Of a DNA stretch of 32,234 bases, positions 7,330-15,780 are shown piece after piece (positions within the stretch are counted from its first letter, which is position 1; the number at the start of each line of letters is the position of its first letter). A model generated the notes under the pieces. That model worked only from the letters and a program-made list of their open reading frames with translations. It was not told where the DNA came from and did no database searches. A program made the position numbers and the translations under genes. The stretch is from contig CAZEIU010000005.1 in the NCBI GenBank assembly GCA_964512085.1, positions 1 to 32,234 of the forward strand, written 5' to 3'. This DNA is from JAUPVL01 sp964512085 (lineage in GTDB: Bacteria > Patescibacteriota > Saccharimonadia > CAILAD01 > BJGX01).

Positions 7330-10300
7330 ATGAAAAAAATTGGTATAAACTCTGCTTTTATTACTATTACAGCAACAATATTATTAATTGCGCTATTTTT
7401 TAACTCAAAGATTACGTCAGCAGCATTGCAAAAATTATCTGGATCAAAAAAAGTTCTTCAGAGCACCACAGCTTTGTCAAAGAAGACGGTTTTATACCAA
7501 GCCCTTACTAACACATCTAGTCAAACCCTTTTTTCGCCAGCTATAGTAGTTACTAATACTAATGATGAAGGTGCCGGCTCTCTAAGAGAGGCTATTAATA
7601 CTGCCAACCAAAACGCTGGGCCAGATGTAATCACTTTTAATATTCCTGGCAATGAAGCGCACACAATAAGCATATCGAGTAGTTTGCCGCAAATAACAGA
7701 TCAACTTACAATTGATGGCTATAGCCAATCTGGGGCAATCGAAAATACTGCTAATTCACCTATGCCGTTTAACGGTACTCTCAAGATTAATATTGACGGC
7801 TCTAGTATGCCCAATGGTACAGGGTCGTGCTTAATTATTAATGGAGCAAATAATACTATTATTAGAGGGCTAGTAATAGGGAATTGTTCAAATAGTGGAA
7901 TCGAAATAGGTAATTCTAATTATTTAGCTATTGAAGGAAATTATATTGGTACTGATATAACCGGTATGAATGCAGCAACAAATGGTCGTAGTACGCCAAC
8001 GGTGTCGTATGGCTATGGCATTTTTGCCAATGCTAGTAATCATATGAGAATCGGTGGTCTTGAAGCTAAAATGCGCAACATAGTAGCAGCTAATATGGGA
8101 GGTGATATTTTTTGGGGTAATGAAGGAGATAGTAGTAACCCTTCAGAATATAATGTCCTGCAAGGTAATTATATCGGTAGTGCAGCAGATGGTGTTAAGG
8201 GCCTACCTAGTGGATGGCAATGGGGCCTTGGTAACGCAGTACTAATGGGCAATTCTCATAATGATCTGTTAGGAGGTACAGATCCGACTGCCAAGAATGT
8301 CATTGGTAGTAGCTGGGAGTTCGGTATCTCTTTTAGAGATGGCTGTAGTAATACTTTGGTTCAGGGTAATTATGTTGGTACCGATTATACTAGTAACCAC
8401 CCGATGGTGCACAGTTTAGGTTCTGGGCATCCAACAGCCGGGGTTCATATTTCAACAGTAAGTAACGCCAACTTTACCAGAGCCTCACATGACATTATTG
8501 TTGGCGGTAGTTCAGTCGCTGCAAGAAATGTAATATCGGGTAACTCATATGTAGGTAGTCACAATCCTACGGGACTTACTATTAGAGATGGCGGTTATAA
8601 CAATACAGTTATTGGTAATGCCATTGGCACAAATGTGACTGGTGAAGTTGCAGTACCGAACGAGGGTAATGGCGTGGCTGTAGAAGGGAAGGCCTACAAT
8701 AATAGAATAGGTGGTATTGCGGAAGGTGAAGAAAATATTATTGCCTACAACAACGAACAGGGCATAGCAGACTATGGCGATGGTGCATTTATGGGTACTA
8801 ATGTAAATAATTCATTTTTAAAGAATAAGGTTTATCAGAATAAAGGTATAGGTATAGATTTGGCTTACTGGTCATCTGACCCCAATATTAACGGTCAATA
8901 TTTTGGTCCAACGCCAAACGATGCTGGAGATAGTGATAGCGGAGCAAATAAACAACTCAATTATCCTCAAATTACTAAAGCAACTAAAAATACTACAAAT
9001 GAGATTACGGTTAATTATAATTTAGATGAAGATAATCAGTCTCAAGGATATCATGTAGAATTTTACATCAATTCAAAAAATAATTTTGAAGCAGAAAAAT
9101 ATGCAGGTTCTGCAGAATTAAGTAGCTCAGGAAGCTATACTATTAAGCTAAACGTGCCATCTGAATTACAAAATTTAGAGACATTCTATTTAACAGCAAC
9201 AGCTACTGAAAAAGATGCAAGTACCGATGGTTATGGAAGTACTAGTGAATTAAGTATCCCTCAAATTGTTTCAGATTCTAGCACTGAAGTTACTAATACT
9301 AACGATTCCGGCCCTGGTTCTTTACGACAAGCAATAAACATAGCTAACAGTAAGCCCGGTCAAGACAGAATTTCGTTTGATATTGAAGGCGATGGAGAAC
9401 ACAAAATTAATTTAATGAGCCCATTGCCAGACATTACTGACAGCATAATCATTGACGGATTTAGTCAGAAAGGCTCCATGCCAAACAGCTTAATCTCAGA
9501 AAACAATGGTATTAATGCGAATTTAAATATTGTCATTAATGGCACTAACATTGTTGGCAATCTTGATGGCTTGAGAATTATTGCTAGCAACTCGGCTGTA
9601 AAAGGTCTCGTTGTGCAGAATTTTAAGGGTGCAGGTATTTTAGTAATAGGAAATAACAATAGTATAGCTGGAAATTATATTGGCTGTGATAGGCAGGGCC
9701 TACAGGCGAATCCCAATCGAGATGGTATTTTTATACAGAGTGGCGACAACAACATAGTCGGTGGATACAATCCGGCAGATAGAAATCTAGCAAGTGGTAA
9801 TTCAGGAAATGGAATAGCAATTACTAACGGTAATCTTAATAAAGTGTTTGGTAACATAGTAGGGCTTCAGTCTAACGGTATGGTTGGTCTAGGCAATGGA
9901 TTTATGGGCATTATATTGGGCCATGCTTCAGATAATCAAGTTGGATCAGCAGATACAAATACCAGAAATGTTATTTCGGCAAATGCTGTAAATGGAGTTG
10001 TTATATTCTCATACGAATCTAATCTACAAAGATCTTCGCGTAATAAAATTCAGGGAAATTATATTGGTATAAATGTGCTAGGTCAGTTGGACAATTTAGG
10101 TAATGGTTATGCTGGAGCTGGTATCGGTGGGAATGGTACAGATAATCTTATTGGCGGAGTAAATCAAGGCGAAGGCAATATAATAGCCGGTAATAAAACT
10201 TTTGCTGGAGCTGGCGCCATGGTTATGAGGCCTTTAAGTTCTGACAAAAATTCGTTTGTAGGTAATAGTATTTTCTCAAACAATGGAATGTCTATTGATC

Positions 10301-10863
10301 TAATGGAGGGTACTACCACAAGTGGTGGTCCTACATCACAAATAGGAAGAACTCCTAATGATATTGATGATCAAGATACTGGTGGTGCAAATGACTATTT
10401 AAATTATCCCGAAATAACTAGCGTTATAATTCAAGGAAGCAAAATAATTGTGCATTATAATCTAGATGTTTCTGATAATCACCCTGGAGTGAACGGTTAT
10501 AGATTAGAATTTTTTGGTAACCCAGGCGCTTTACCGGCAAATGACAGTATGGACGCTCATTATTTAATTGGTAGTCAAATAGTTTATGGCGATGTTCATG
10601 ATGGAATATTCGAATATAATGTTCCAACAGAGAGCAACGGACCAATTGAAGGCTATATTACCATGACTAACACTGAGCTTGATAACAGTACAGATGGTTT
10701 CGGAGGAACCAGCGAAGTTAGTAATCCAGTAACTGCAGTCAATTCGAACTTACTGAGCATATTAGAAAAGACACAAAATAATTATCTTGGTAAAGTTGAT
10801 GCAGATTCTGCAAAATATTATCTTACAGAAATTAAAAAATATAATATCTCTATAATAGTTTAA
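7330..10863 (+). CDS. Large exported tandem beta-helix surface protein (two SLREA/PbH1/beta-sandwich modules)
   Basis: 1177 residues. A signal peptide or anchor spans about residues 8-31 and ends near TSAALQ. Two homologous modules follow. Each opens with a choice-of-anchor-type motif (VTNTNDEGAGSLREAI near 73; VTNTNDSGPGSLRQAI near 653), continues as a right-handed beta-helix, and closes with a beta-sandwich region (NEITVNYNLDEDNQSQGY; SKIIVHYNLDVSDNHPG). Within the helices two motifs alternate: GNYIGTDITG-like (seven copies) and IGG-x6-RNVISGN-like (seven copies), four pairs in module 1 and three in module 2. No LPXTG, C-terminal anchor or catalytic motif is seen. Such proteins act as adhesins or carbohydrate-active surface proteins; attachment to a host cell is plausible but inferred. 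It stands alone behind the tRNA-Trp terminator. Confidence 0.85.
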   Translation: MKKIGINSAFITITATILLIALFFNSKITSAALQKLSGSKKVLQSTTALSKKTVLYQALTNTSSQTLFSPAIVVTNTNDEGAGSLREAINTANQNAGPDVITFNIPGNEAHTISISSSLPQITDQLTIDGYSQSGAIENTANSPMPFNGTLKINIDGSSMPNGTGSCLIINGANNTIIRGLVIGNCSNSGIEIGNSNYLAIEGNYIGTDITGMNAATNGRSTPTVSYGYGIFANASNHMRIGGLEAKMRNIVAANMGGDIFWGNEGDSSNPSEYNVLQGNYIGSAADGVKGLPSGWQWGLGNAVLMGNSHNDLLGGTDPTAKNVIGSSWEFGISFRDGCSNTLVQGNYVGTDYTSNHPMVHSLGSGHPTAGVHISTVSNANFTRASHDIIVGGSSVAARNVISGNSYVGSHNPTGLTIRDGGYNNTVIGNAIGTNVTGEVAVPNEGNGVAVEGKAYNNRIGGIAEGEENIIAYNNEQGIADYGDGAFMGTNVNNSFLKNKVYQNKGIGIDLAYWSSDPNINGQYFGPTPNDAGDSDSGANKQLNYPQITKATKNTTNEITVNYNLDEDNQSQGYHVEFYINSKNNFEAEKYAGSAELSSSGSYTIKLNVPSELQNLETFYLTATATEKDASTDGYGSTSELSIPQIVSDSSTEVTNTNDSGPGSLRQAINIANSKPGQDRISFDIEGDGEHKINLMSPLPDITDSIIIDGFSQKGSMPNSLISENNGINANLNIVINGTNIVGNLDGLRIIASNSAVKGLVVQNFKGAGILVIGNNNSIAGNYIGCDRQGLQANPNRDGIFIQSGDNNIVGGYNPADRNLASGNSGNGIAITNGNLNKVFGNIVGLQSNGMVGLGNGFMGIILGHASDNQVGSADTNTRNVISANAVNGVVIFSYESNLQRSSRNKIQGNYIGINVLGQLDNLGNGYAGAGIGGNGTDNLIGGVNQGEGNIIAGNKTFAGAGAMVMRPLSSDKNSFVGNSIFSNNGMSIDLMEGTTTSGGPTSQIGRTPNDIDDQDTGGANDYLNYPEITSVIIQGSKIIVHYNLDVSDNHPGVNGYRLEFFGNPGALPANDSMDAHYLIGSQIVYGDVHDGIFEYNVPTESNGPIEGYITMTNTELDNSTDGFGGTSEVSNPVTAVNSNLLSILEKTQNNYLGKVDADSAKYYLTEIKKYNISIIV
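7546..10740 (+). repeat. Internal duplication within the beta-helix gene
   Basis: The segments encoding about residues 73-640 and 653-1135 share module order and signature motifs at matching positions: the TNTND..GSLR(E/Q)AI opening, the LTIDGYSQ/IIIDGFSQ stretch, the NxxGxxxxG helix turns, the GxTPND(A/I) stretch and the terminal DGxGxTSE. The DNA sequences have diverged, so the duplication is not recent. Confidence 0.75.
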
Positions 10864-10890
10864 ATTGATGAAATAAAATAACAATTATTT

Positions 10891-10899
10891 TGCTATAAT
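10891..10899 (+). promoter_or_regulatory. Extended -10 promoter of the MFS gene
   Basis: TGC-TATAAT is identical to the box at 1504-1512. The hexamer is 11 bases from ATG 10911, which allows an untranslated leader of only about 5 nt and no Shine-Dalgarno sequence. Confidence 0.65.
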
Positions 10900-10910
10900 T
10901 AAACTAATAT

Positions 10911-12524
10911 ATGAAAAAAGTAGAAAAACAGATATTGATCTTACTGGCTATGGCTCAATTGATACTCACGCTAGATACTACGGTGATGAACGTGAGTATC
11001 TCAACGCTTGTAAAAGATCTAAATACAACTATTTCGGGGGTACAGAGTGCAATCACTTTTTACACCTTAGTAATGGCTGCCTTCATGATAGCTGGCGCTA
11101 AAATTGGCGATATTATTGGTCGCAAAAAAGCCTTCATAATAGGTCTGTGTATTTATGGTACTGGCTCGGCAATTACTGCAATAGCGCCAAACATAACTGT
11201 GCTTAAAATTGGCTGGTCTTTATTAGAAGGCTTGGGCGCCGCGCTAATTATTCCTGCCATGATATCTCTTATTGCTAGTAATTTCGAGAGTGGACCGAAA
11301 AGAGTTAAGGCGTATGGCACAGTAGCCGCAATGGGAGCTGTAGGTGCTGGATTTGGACCATTGATAGGTGGATTTTTAACTACCTATGCCAGTTGGCGAT
11401 ATGCCTTTGCTGCAGAAGTTATAGTAGTGGCATATATCTTAATTAGAAGAGGTATTATTAAAGATTCGGTGCTAGATAAGATAAAACCAAAACTTGACTG
11501 GTTAGGCGTGGGTTTATTGGCTGCAGGCATGGTTTTCGTGGTGCAGGGTATATTATTTGCTAGTACTTACGGGTTAATTACTGCCCGACAAGACTTTGTT
11601 GTTAATGGAGTGGTGCTTATAAGTGCCGGCGAATTGTCTCCGACAGTATGGTTTGTTGCTATCGGACTAGTTGTGTTAGCGATATTTGTGGGCTGGGAGA
11701 GGCTAAGAGAAAAAAATAAAAAATATCCTCTTATTCACTTGTCGTTATTTAAAAACTCAGTTGTGAATTCTGGTAACGGATCGATATTTGCCACTCAGTT
11801 CTTACTAGGTGGAACAATGTATGCACTAGCCCTATTTTTGCAGATGCAGCTAGGCTATGATGCAATGATGACCGGCGTTACTATGTTGCCACTATCGCTT
11901 ATGATTCTAGTACTGGCAAGTAGAGGGTCGGTTATGGCCACTAAGTTTGCACCGCGTAGAATTGTTCAGAGTGGTTTTGTATTGGTTATTATAGGAACAT
12001 TCTGGCTAGGTGTAAAAGCTAGCTCAACCCAAAGCGGCTGGGATCTGGTACCGAGCTTGGCTTTTATCGGCTCTGGTTTAGGAATAATATTTTCTCAATT
12101 ACAAAATTTGGTGCAAAGTGCAGTTACCACCAAAGATTCTGCCGAGGCCTCGGGCTTATTTGCAACTTTTCAAAACTTAGGCATGAGCTTTGGTACAGCT
12201 ATAAGCGGTGTTTTGATTGTTGGCACGCTCCTTATTACCAGCACTAATGCTATTAATCAAAACACCACTCTAAATGACAGCCAAAAACAACAATTGCAAT
12301 CGGCCTATGCTAGTCAAGCTCAAATAGCTAGCGATCAGCAGATAGTAGAGGCTACTGCAAATCAGCCACAAGAAGTATCTGATGCTGTTGTAAGTATAAA
12401 CAACCAAGCCAGACAAAAGTCATTAAGTGCTACATTTATCTTACTTGCTATTATTAGCACTGCCGGTCTAATCTCTACTATCAAGCTACCTGCCAATAAG
12501 CCAGGCCCTAAAGCTCTAGGTTAG
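10911..12524 (+). CDS. MFS drug/proton antiporter, DHA2 (EmrB/QacA) family
   Basis: 537 residues with about 14 hydrophobic segments, as in the DHA2 subgroup. The TM1 motif LDTTVMNVSIS (21-31) and the loop 2-3 motif GAKIGDIIGRKKAF are the family hallmarks; TM5 motif C appears as GAVGAGFGPLIGGFL. An extended linker near residues 220-260 and a polar segment before the last helix (about 450-500) are typical of this group. It would export hydrophobic compounds with proton influx; the substrate cannot be read from sequence. It is monocistronic from an extended -10 promoter. The next gene lies 50 nt downstream with its own promoter. Confidence 0.92.
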   Translation: MKKVEKQILILLAMAQLILTLDTTVMNVSISTLVKDLNTTISGVQSAITFYTLVMAAFMIAGAKIGDIIGRKKAFIIGLCIYGTGSAITAIAPNITVLKIGWSLLEGLGAALIIPAMISLIASNFESGPKRVKAYGTVAAMGAVGAGFGPLIGGFLTTYASWRYAFAAEVIVVAYILIRRGIIKDSVLDKIKPKLDWLGVGLLAAGMVFVVQGILFASTYGLITARQDFVVNGVVLISAGELSPTVWFVAIGLVVLAIFVGWERLREKNKKYPLIHLSLFKNSVVNSGNGSIFATQFLLGGTMYALALFLQMQLGYDAMMTGVTMLPLSLMILVLASRGSVMATKFAPRRIVQSGFVLVIIGTFWLGVKASSTQSGWDLVPSLAFIGSGLGIIFSQLQNLVQSAVTTKDSAEASGLFATFQNLGMSFGTAISGVLIVGTLLITSTNAINQNTTLNDSQKQQLQSAYASQAQIASDQQIVEATANQPQEVSDAVVSINNQARQKSLSATFILLAIISTAGLISTIKLPANKPGPKALG

Positions 12525-12534
12525 GCCGAAGGAG

Positions 12535-12570
12535 TATAATAGTAGTAGAGGGATAAATTAAATAAGGAGG
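12535..12570 (+). promoter_or_regulatory. -10 box and strong Shine-Dalgarno site of the DUF6325-SHOCT pair
   Basis: TATAAT (12535-12540, in the context GGAG-TATAAT) is followed by a short leader and AAGGAGG (12564-12570), 4 nt before ATG 12575. This canonical ribosome binding site contrasts with the leaderless neighbours. Confidence 0.65.
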
Positions 12571-12574
12571 AAAT

Positions 12575-12994
12575 ATGCGTGGTCCTATAGACTATATAGT
12601 GGTTAATTTTAAGGGTAATAAATTTAACGGTGACGTATTGAATGAACTTTCTAAGTCGGTCGAAAAAGGCATTATTGCCGTACTAGATATTGCTATGATT
12701 AGCAAAGACAAAGCCGGCGAAGTAGTGTCGCTAGAATTAAGCGAACAAGGTGATTCTGTGTTGTCAGAATTTGTCAAAAATAATAACGTTACACCTGGGT
12801 TAATTACCGAAGAAGATGTAGCAGAGGTGGGCGAGATTATTGAAGAAAATAGCTCTGTTGGGTTATTAGTAGTTGAGCAACTTTGGGCTAAAGACCTCAA
12901 AAAAGCTATTTTAAATGCCGGAGGAGAATTAATAGCCGAAGGACGCATACATCCAGAGGCTGCAGAAGAAATTGATAAGAAAGGAGAAAAATAA
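12575..12994 (+). CDS. DUF6325 family protein
   Basis: 139 residues. The N-terminus GPIDYIVVNFKGNKFNGDV, the central VLDIAMISKD, the segment ENSSVGLLVVEQLWAKDLKK and the late GGELIAEGRIHPEA match the DUF6325 family as I know it. Its members are common in Actinobacteria and often lie beside a SHOCT protein, exactly as here. The protein is soluble and acidic, with no signal peptide or membrane segment. Function is unknown; links to envelope stress are only conjecture. It ends by sharing one base with the SHOCT gene (TAATG). Confidence 0.82.
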   Translation: MRGPIDYIVVNFKGNKFNGDVLNELSKSVEKGIIAVLDIAMISKDKAGEVVSLELSEQGDSVLSEFVKNNNVTPGLITEEDVAEVGEIIEENSSVGLLVVEQLWAKDLKKAILNAGGELIAEGRIHPEAAEEIDKKGEK

Positions 12995-13254
12995 TGCCCG
13001 GATTATTAAGAGGAATGGCTCGTACGGCAGTAGTAGCCGGTACTGCTACTGCAGTTTCAAATAACGTTAGTCGTAGGCAGGCGAGAAGATATGCTCAAGA
13101 AGATGCAGCTAGCGAACCTGCGCCTCAAACCGCATCGGTTTCAAATACAGACGATCAGTTTGCTCAACTAAAACAACTAGGCGAGTTAAAAGAGCAAGGT
13201 ATTCTTACACAGGCTGAGTTTGATGCTAAAAAAGCTCAAATCTTAGGTTTATAA
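12994..13254 (+). CDS. SHOCT-domain protein
   Basis: 86 residues. The C-terminal SHOCT domain reads QLKQLGELKEQGILTQAEFD followed by AKKAQILGL. The N-terminal MPGLLRGMARTAVVAGTATA and SNNVSRRQARR form the conserved actinobacterial version of this small protein; the Ala/Val/Gly-rich stretch may be an amphipathic or weakly membrane-associated helix. SHOCT domains are thought to mediate oligomerisation or protein contacts. It is translationally coupled to the DUF6325 gene; the function is unknown. Confidence 0.85.
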   Translation: MPGLLRGMARTAVVAGTATAVSNNVSRRQARRYAQEDAASEPAPQTASVSNTDDQFAQLKQLGELKEQGILTQAEFDAKKAQILGL

Positions 13255-13293
13255 TAAATTTTAAGAATAAAAAGTTGTGAAATATTTCATATA

Positions 13294-13344
13294 TTGACAG
13301 CTATAGGCATTGAGGTAGATAATATAATCATAACTAAAAAGGAG
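13294..13344 (+). promoter_or_regulatory. Promoter and Shine-Dalgarno site of the DUF7144 gene
   Basis: A consensus TTGACA (13294-13299) is followed after 18 nt by GATAAT (13318-13323); TATAAT overlaps at 13323-13328 but is 23 nt away. AAGGAG lies at 13339-13344, 7 nt before ATG 13352. Confidence 0.65.
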
Positions 13345-13351
13345 TCCTAAA

Positions 13352-13756
13352 ATGGCAACAAAAAATAATAACGTAACAGGTTGGGTAGGCTGGTCGGCCT
13401 TCGCCGGAGTGGTAATGCTTTTAAGCGGTATCTTCGGTGTCTTTCAAGGTCTGGTAGCGCTATTTAATAACGACATACTATTAGTGGGTGCACAAAACGT
13501 TTGGCTAGTTAATATTACTACTTGGGGATGGGTACATGTGCTCGTAGGTGTATTGCTAATAGCTGCTGGTGCCTCAGTATTTAAAGGTAATGTTTTTGGT
13601 AGAGTGGTAGGTGTTTTACTTGCTCTTTTAAGTGCAGTAGTCAACCTAGCTTTCGTGCCTTACTATCCTGTATGGTCTGTAGTAGTAATAGTCGTAGATG
13701 TTCTTATAATCTACGCACTTACTGTGCACGGCTCAGAAATGAAAGAAGTCGAGTAG
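13352..13756 (+). CDS. DUF7144 family four-TM membrane protein
   Basis: 134 residues with four hydrophobic helices (about 14-34, 53-75, 79-97, 103-125). The pattern GWVGWSAFAGVVMLLSGIFG, then NITTWGWVHVLVGVLLIAAG, and NLAFVPYYPVWSVVVIVVD matches DUF7144, a family I know mainly from Actinobacteria such as Streptomyces. Function is unknown. It has its own promoter, a good Shine-Dalgarno site and a strong terminator, so it forms a separate unit next to two other Actinobacteria-type genes; all three were probably acquired together. Confidence 0.82.
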   Translation: MATKNNNVTGWVGWSAFAGVVMLLSGIFGVFQGLVALFNNDILLVGAQNVWLVNITTWGWVHVLVGVLLIAAGASVFKGNVFGRVVGVLLALLSAVVNLAFVPYYPVWSVVVIVVDVLIIYALTVHGSEMKEVE

Positions 13757-13773
13757 AGCTCTTCTCTAAGATG

Positions 13774-13804
13774 AAAAAAAAGACCCTTTAAAGGGTCTTT
13801 TTTT
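13774..13804 (+). terminator. Rho-independent terminator after DUF7144
   Basis: The perfect palindrome AGACCC-tttaaa-GGGTCT is flanked by eight A on the left and a run of T on the right, giving a long stem with a T tail. Because of its symmetry it may also act on the other strand. Confidence 0.9.
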
Positions 13805-13820
13805 AATTATGTACAAGATT

Positions 13821-13826
13821 TATAAT
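13821..13826 (+). promoter_or_regulatory. -10 box giving a leaderless cruF mRNA
   Basis: TATAAT lies 8 bases before ATG 13835. The GTG at 13829 would lie upstream of the expected start point, so ATG 13835 is preferred. Confidence 0.55.
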
Positions 13827-13834
13827 TAGTGAAG

Positions 13835-14662
13835 ATGAAAAACACTTATGCTAAAGATAAATACTCGGTATTAAGATGGATGATATTATTATTTATATTA
13901 ATAGGGGCGTTTTTGACAAATATCAAAAATCCGGCTCTTGCGATTCTACTGTATGTATTACCTTCTGTTTTTTGTCTAATGCACGGTTCGCGTTTTTTAG
14001 GCAAGAGAAATATAGCAGTTTTTTTGGCATTGATAGTCGTTGTTTCTTATACTGCTGAGTACTTAGGAACTCATACTGGTGTTATATTTGGTCAGTATTA
14101 TTACAATACAGTTGGTAATGGCCCCTTGCTTTTTGGCGTACCACCGCTACTGATGCTAACATATTTTAGTATTGCCTACTCAAGCTACTTACTCATTAGA
14201 ATAATTCTTCAGAGATTTGATTTGATTAAAGGATGGATGATTGTGGGTTTTTCTGTTTGTGTGGCAATGTTAATGACCCTTACTGACTTAGCAGCCGATC
14301 CAGTAAACTCTACTATCAATCAAGTGTATATTTGGACCAACGGCGGTGCCTTTTTTGGCGTACCATATTTGAATTTTATTGGCTGGTTGGCAGAAACTTT
14401 TATATTCTCGGTGTTAGTAAGTCTGTATTTGGGTTATGTAGCTAAATCGCCAAAGTTAAATAAAACGCCATCTAAAAAATTTTTATTTGAACCTATTATG
14501 TTGTTTTCGGTACCAGTTTTGGCTACTATTTTACGTCCTTTATGGGAGAAACAATGGTCTGACATTTACCAATCAATGTCGCTAATAGCATTATTCGGTT
14601 TGGGCATTGTGATAATATTGGCAATAGTAAAAGTTACTAGTTCTAAAAGAGTATATAGATAA
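13835..14662 (+). CDS. cruF: CruF-like carotenoid 1,2-hydratase (DUF422/PF04240 family)
   Basis: 275 residues with about seven to eight membrane helices. Conserved CruF motifs are seen: EYLGTHTGVIFGQYYY (75-90) with GPLLFGVPP following, TDLAADP (150-156) and GGAFFGVPYLNFIGW (170-184). CruF enzymes add water to the terminal double bond of acyclic (psi) carotenoid ends, on gamma-carotene in bacteria and on bisanhydrobacterioruberin in haloarchaea. Here it would act on C40 or C50 ends left uncyclised. It is a single gene between a terminator and the ECF operon, 1.9 kb from the other carotenoid genes. Its exact substrate is inferred from the neighbouring elongase. Other members of the family exist without assigned function. 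Confidence 0.82.
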   Translation: MKNTYAKDKYSVLRWMILLFILIGAFLTNIKNPALAILLYVLPSVFCLMHGSRFLGKRNIAVFLALIVVVSYTAEYLGTHTGVIFGQYYYNTVGNGPLLFGVPPLLMLTYFSIAYSSYLLIRIILQRFDLIKGWMIVGFSVCVAMLMTLTDLAADPVNSTINQVYIWTNGGAFFGVPYLNFIGWLAETFIFSVLVSLYLGYVAKSPKLNKTPSKKFLFEPIMLFSVPVLATILRPLWEKQWSDIYQSMSLIALFGLGIVIILAIVKVTSSKRVYR

Positions 14663-14673
14663 GACATGGTTAG

Positions 14674-14701
14674 TTGCTATATAGTAGTTATCTGCTAAAA
14701 T
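14674..14701 (+). promoter_or_regulatory. Promoter of the ECF sigma operon
   Basis: TTGCTA (14674-14679), 16 nt, then TGC-TAAAAT with the hexamer at 14696-14701. Transcription would begin about 8 nt before ATG 14716. No ECF-type GGAAC/GTC autoregulated promoter was recognised. Confidence 0.5.
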
Positions 14702-14715
14702 AGCCCTTGTATTAT

Positions 14716-15291
14716 ATGGCATATTCAACAAAATCAGATGACAACATAGATTTGGCAGCCTTGGTTGCAAGAGCAAAAAATGGTGATGAAAACGCCTTTG
14801 AGACTATATATAATCAGTATTTTGCACCTCTTCATCGCTACATATTAATTCGTGTTGGTGACGTTGAAGATGCTGATGATCTTGTGCAAATGGTATTTAT
14901 AAAATTCCACAAGAATTTGGCTAATTGGCAAGATAGAGGCTATCAACCATCGGCTTATCTTTATAGTATAGCGCGAAGTGTAATAGCCGATCATTATCGT
15001 ACAAAATCAAGAAAAGGCCAGAAAATTACAAATTCTGAAGAAGTATTAAGTCTTATTGCTGATAGGTCACATAATCCTCACCAAGACGTTTTACAATCAG
15101 AAGAGCAAAAGACTCTATACGAAAATTTAAAAAAACTACCTCCAAATTATCAAGAAGCATTATTGCTTAGATATATGCAAAATATGAGTTCAGCCGAAGT
15201 CGCAGCTATTATTGGTAAAAGCGATGTAGCAACAAGAAAGTTATTATCAAGAGCAGTATCTGCTCTGTCTAAAGTTAGCAAGGCTAAATAA
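14716..15291 (+). CDS. ECF-type RNA polymerase sigma factor
   Basis: 191 residues from ATG 14716; a TTG at 14707 would lie at or before the predicted transcription start. Region 2 is visible as AFETIYNQYFAPLHRYILIR, EDADDLVQMVFIKFHKNLANW and PSAYLYSIARSVIADHYR; region 4 as LPPNYQEALLLRYMQNMSSA followed by EVAAIIGKSDVATRKLLSRA. Region 3 is absent, the ECF definition. It would redirect RNA polymerase upon an envelope or light/oxidative signal. The next gene starts directly after its stop and encodes a one-helix membrane protein, the usual place for an anti-sigma factor. ECF factors control carotenoid genes in Myxococcus (CarQ) and Streptomyces (LitS); such a role here is an inference from location. 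Confidence 0.92.
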   Translation: MAYSTKSDDNIDLAALVARAKNGDENAFETIYNQYFAPLHRYILIRVGDVEDADDLVQMVFIKFHKNLANWQDRGYQPSAYLYSIARSVIADHYRTKSRKGQKITNSEEVLSLIADRSHNPHQDVLQSEEQKTLYENLKKLPPNYQEALLLRYMQNMSSAEVAAIIGKSDVATRKLLSRAVSALSKVSKAK

Positions 15292-15780
15292 ATGTTTAGA
15301 AAAACCACAACACCCCAGAATGAAGAAATAGCAAAGAAATTGTCACAATTTAACTACGACTCACCCCATTGTCGTGATGTGTATAAGAAAACTATCGCAG
15401 AAATTTCAAAATCTAATGCCGAGTCGGTGTTTCGTCAAAGAATGTTGCTACAAGACACTGAGCCACAACCTAGCTTTGTAAATAATACTTATGCTAAATT
15501 TAAAAGTTTCGCACCAGTAAGTGTATTAGTTATTGTTATAGCTTTAGGCGGAGTTGGATTGGTATTGCGAAATCAATCTAGCTCCACCTCCACAACTTCG
15601 TCGATACAAAGTATACCTGCTGAAGGAACCGTTGATAGCACCGTGAATTCTATAAAATCTGATTTGTCACAAGAGTTAAGTTTGTCGCAAGATGCAATTA
15701 CCAATACCCTAAAAACCAACGATTCTATTAGCACGGCGGCTATGCAATTAGGAGAGGTTAGCAATGAAAACAGTTTCTAA
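15292..15780 (+). CDS. Putative single-pass anti-sigma factor
   Basis: 162 residues. A cytoplasmic N-terminal part (1-70) is followed by one helix (about 73-92, FAPVSVLVIVIALGGVGLVL) and a Ser/Thr-rich outer part. The helix sits as in membrane anti-sigma factors, and the gene begins right after the sigma factor stop (TAA-ATG). No zinc-binding HxxxCxxC motif of the ZAS type is present, so the fold of the sigma-binding part is unknown. The call rests on position and topology, not on recognised homology. It overlaps the next gene by 17 nt. Confidence 0.6.
   Translation: MFRKTTTPQNEEIAKKLSQFNYDSPHCRDVYKKTIAEISKSNAESVFRQRMLLQDTEPQPSFVNNTYAKFKSFAPVSVLVIVIALGGVGLVLRNQSSSTSTTSSIQSIPAEGTVDSTVNSIKSDLSQELSLSQDAITNTLKTNDSISTAAMQLGEVSNENSF

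Noticed and set aside
12592..12948. Minus-strand open frame opposite the DUF6325 gene, and similar frames at 3485-3997, 25926-26291, 31307-31693
   Set aside because: They lie opposite well-supported genes, have low-complexity translations and lack motifs or ribosome binding sites.
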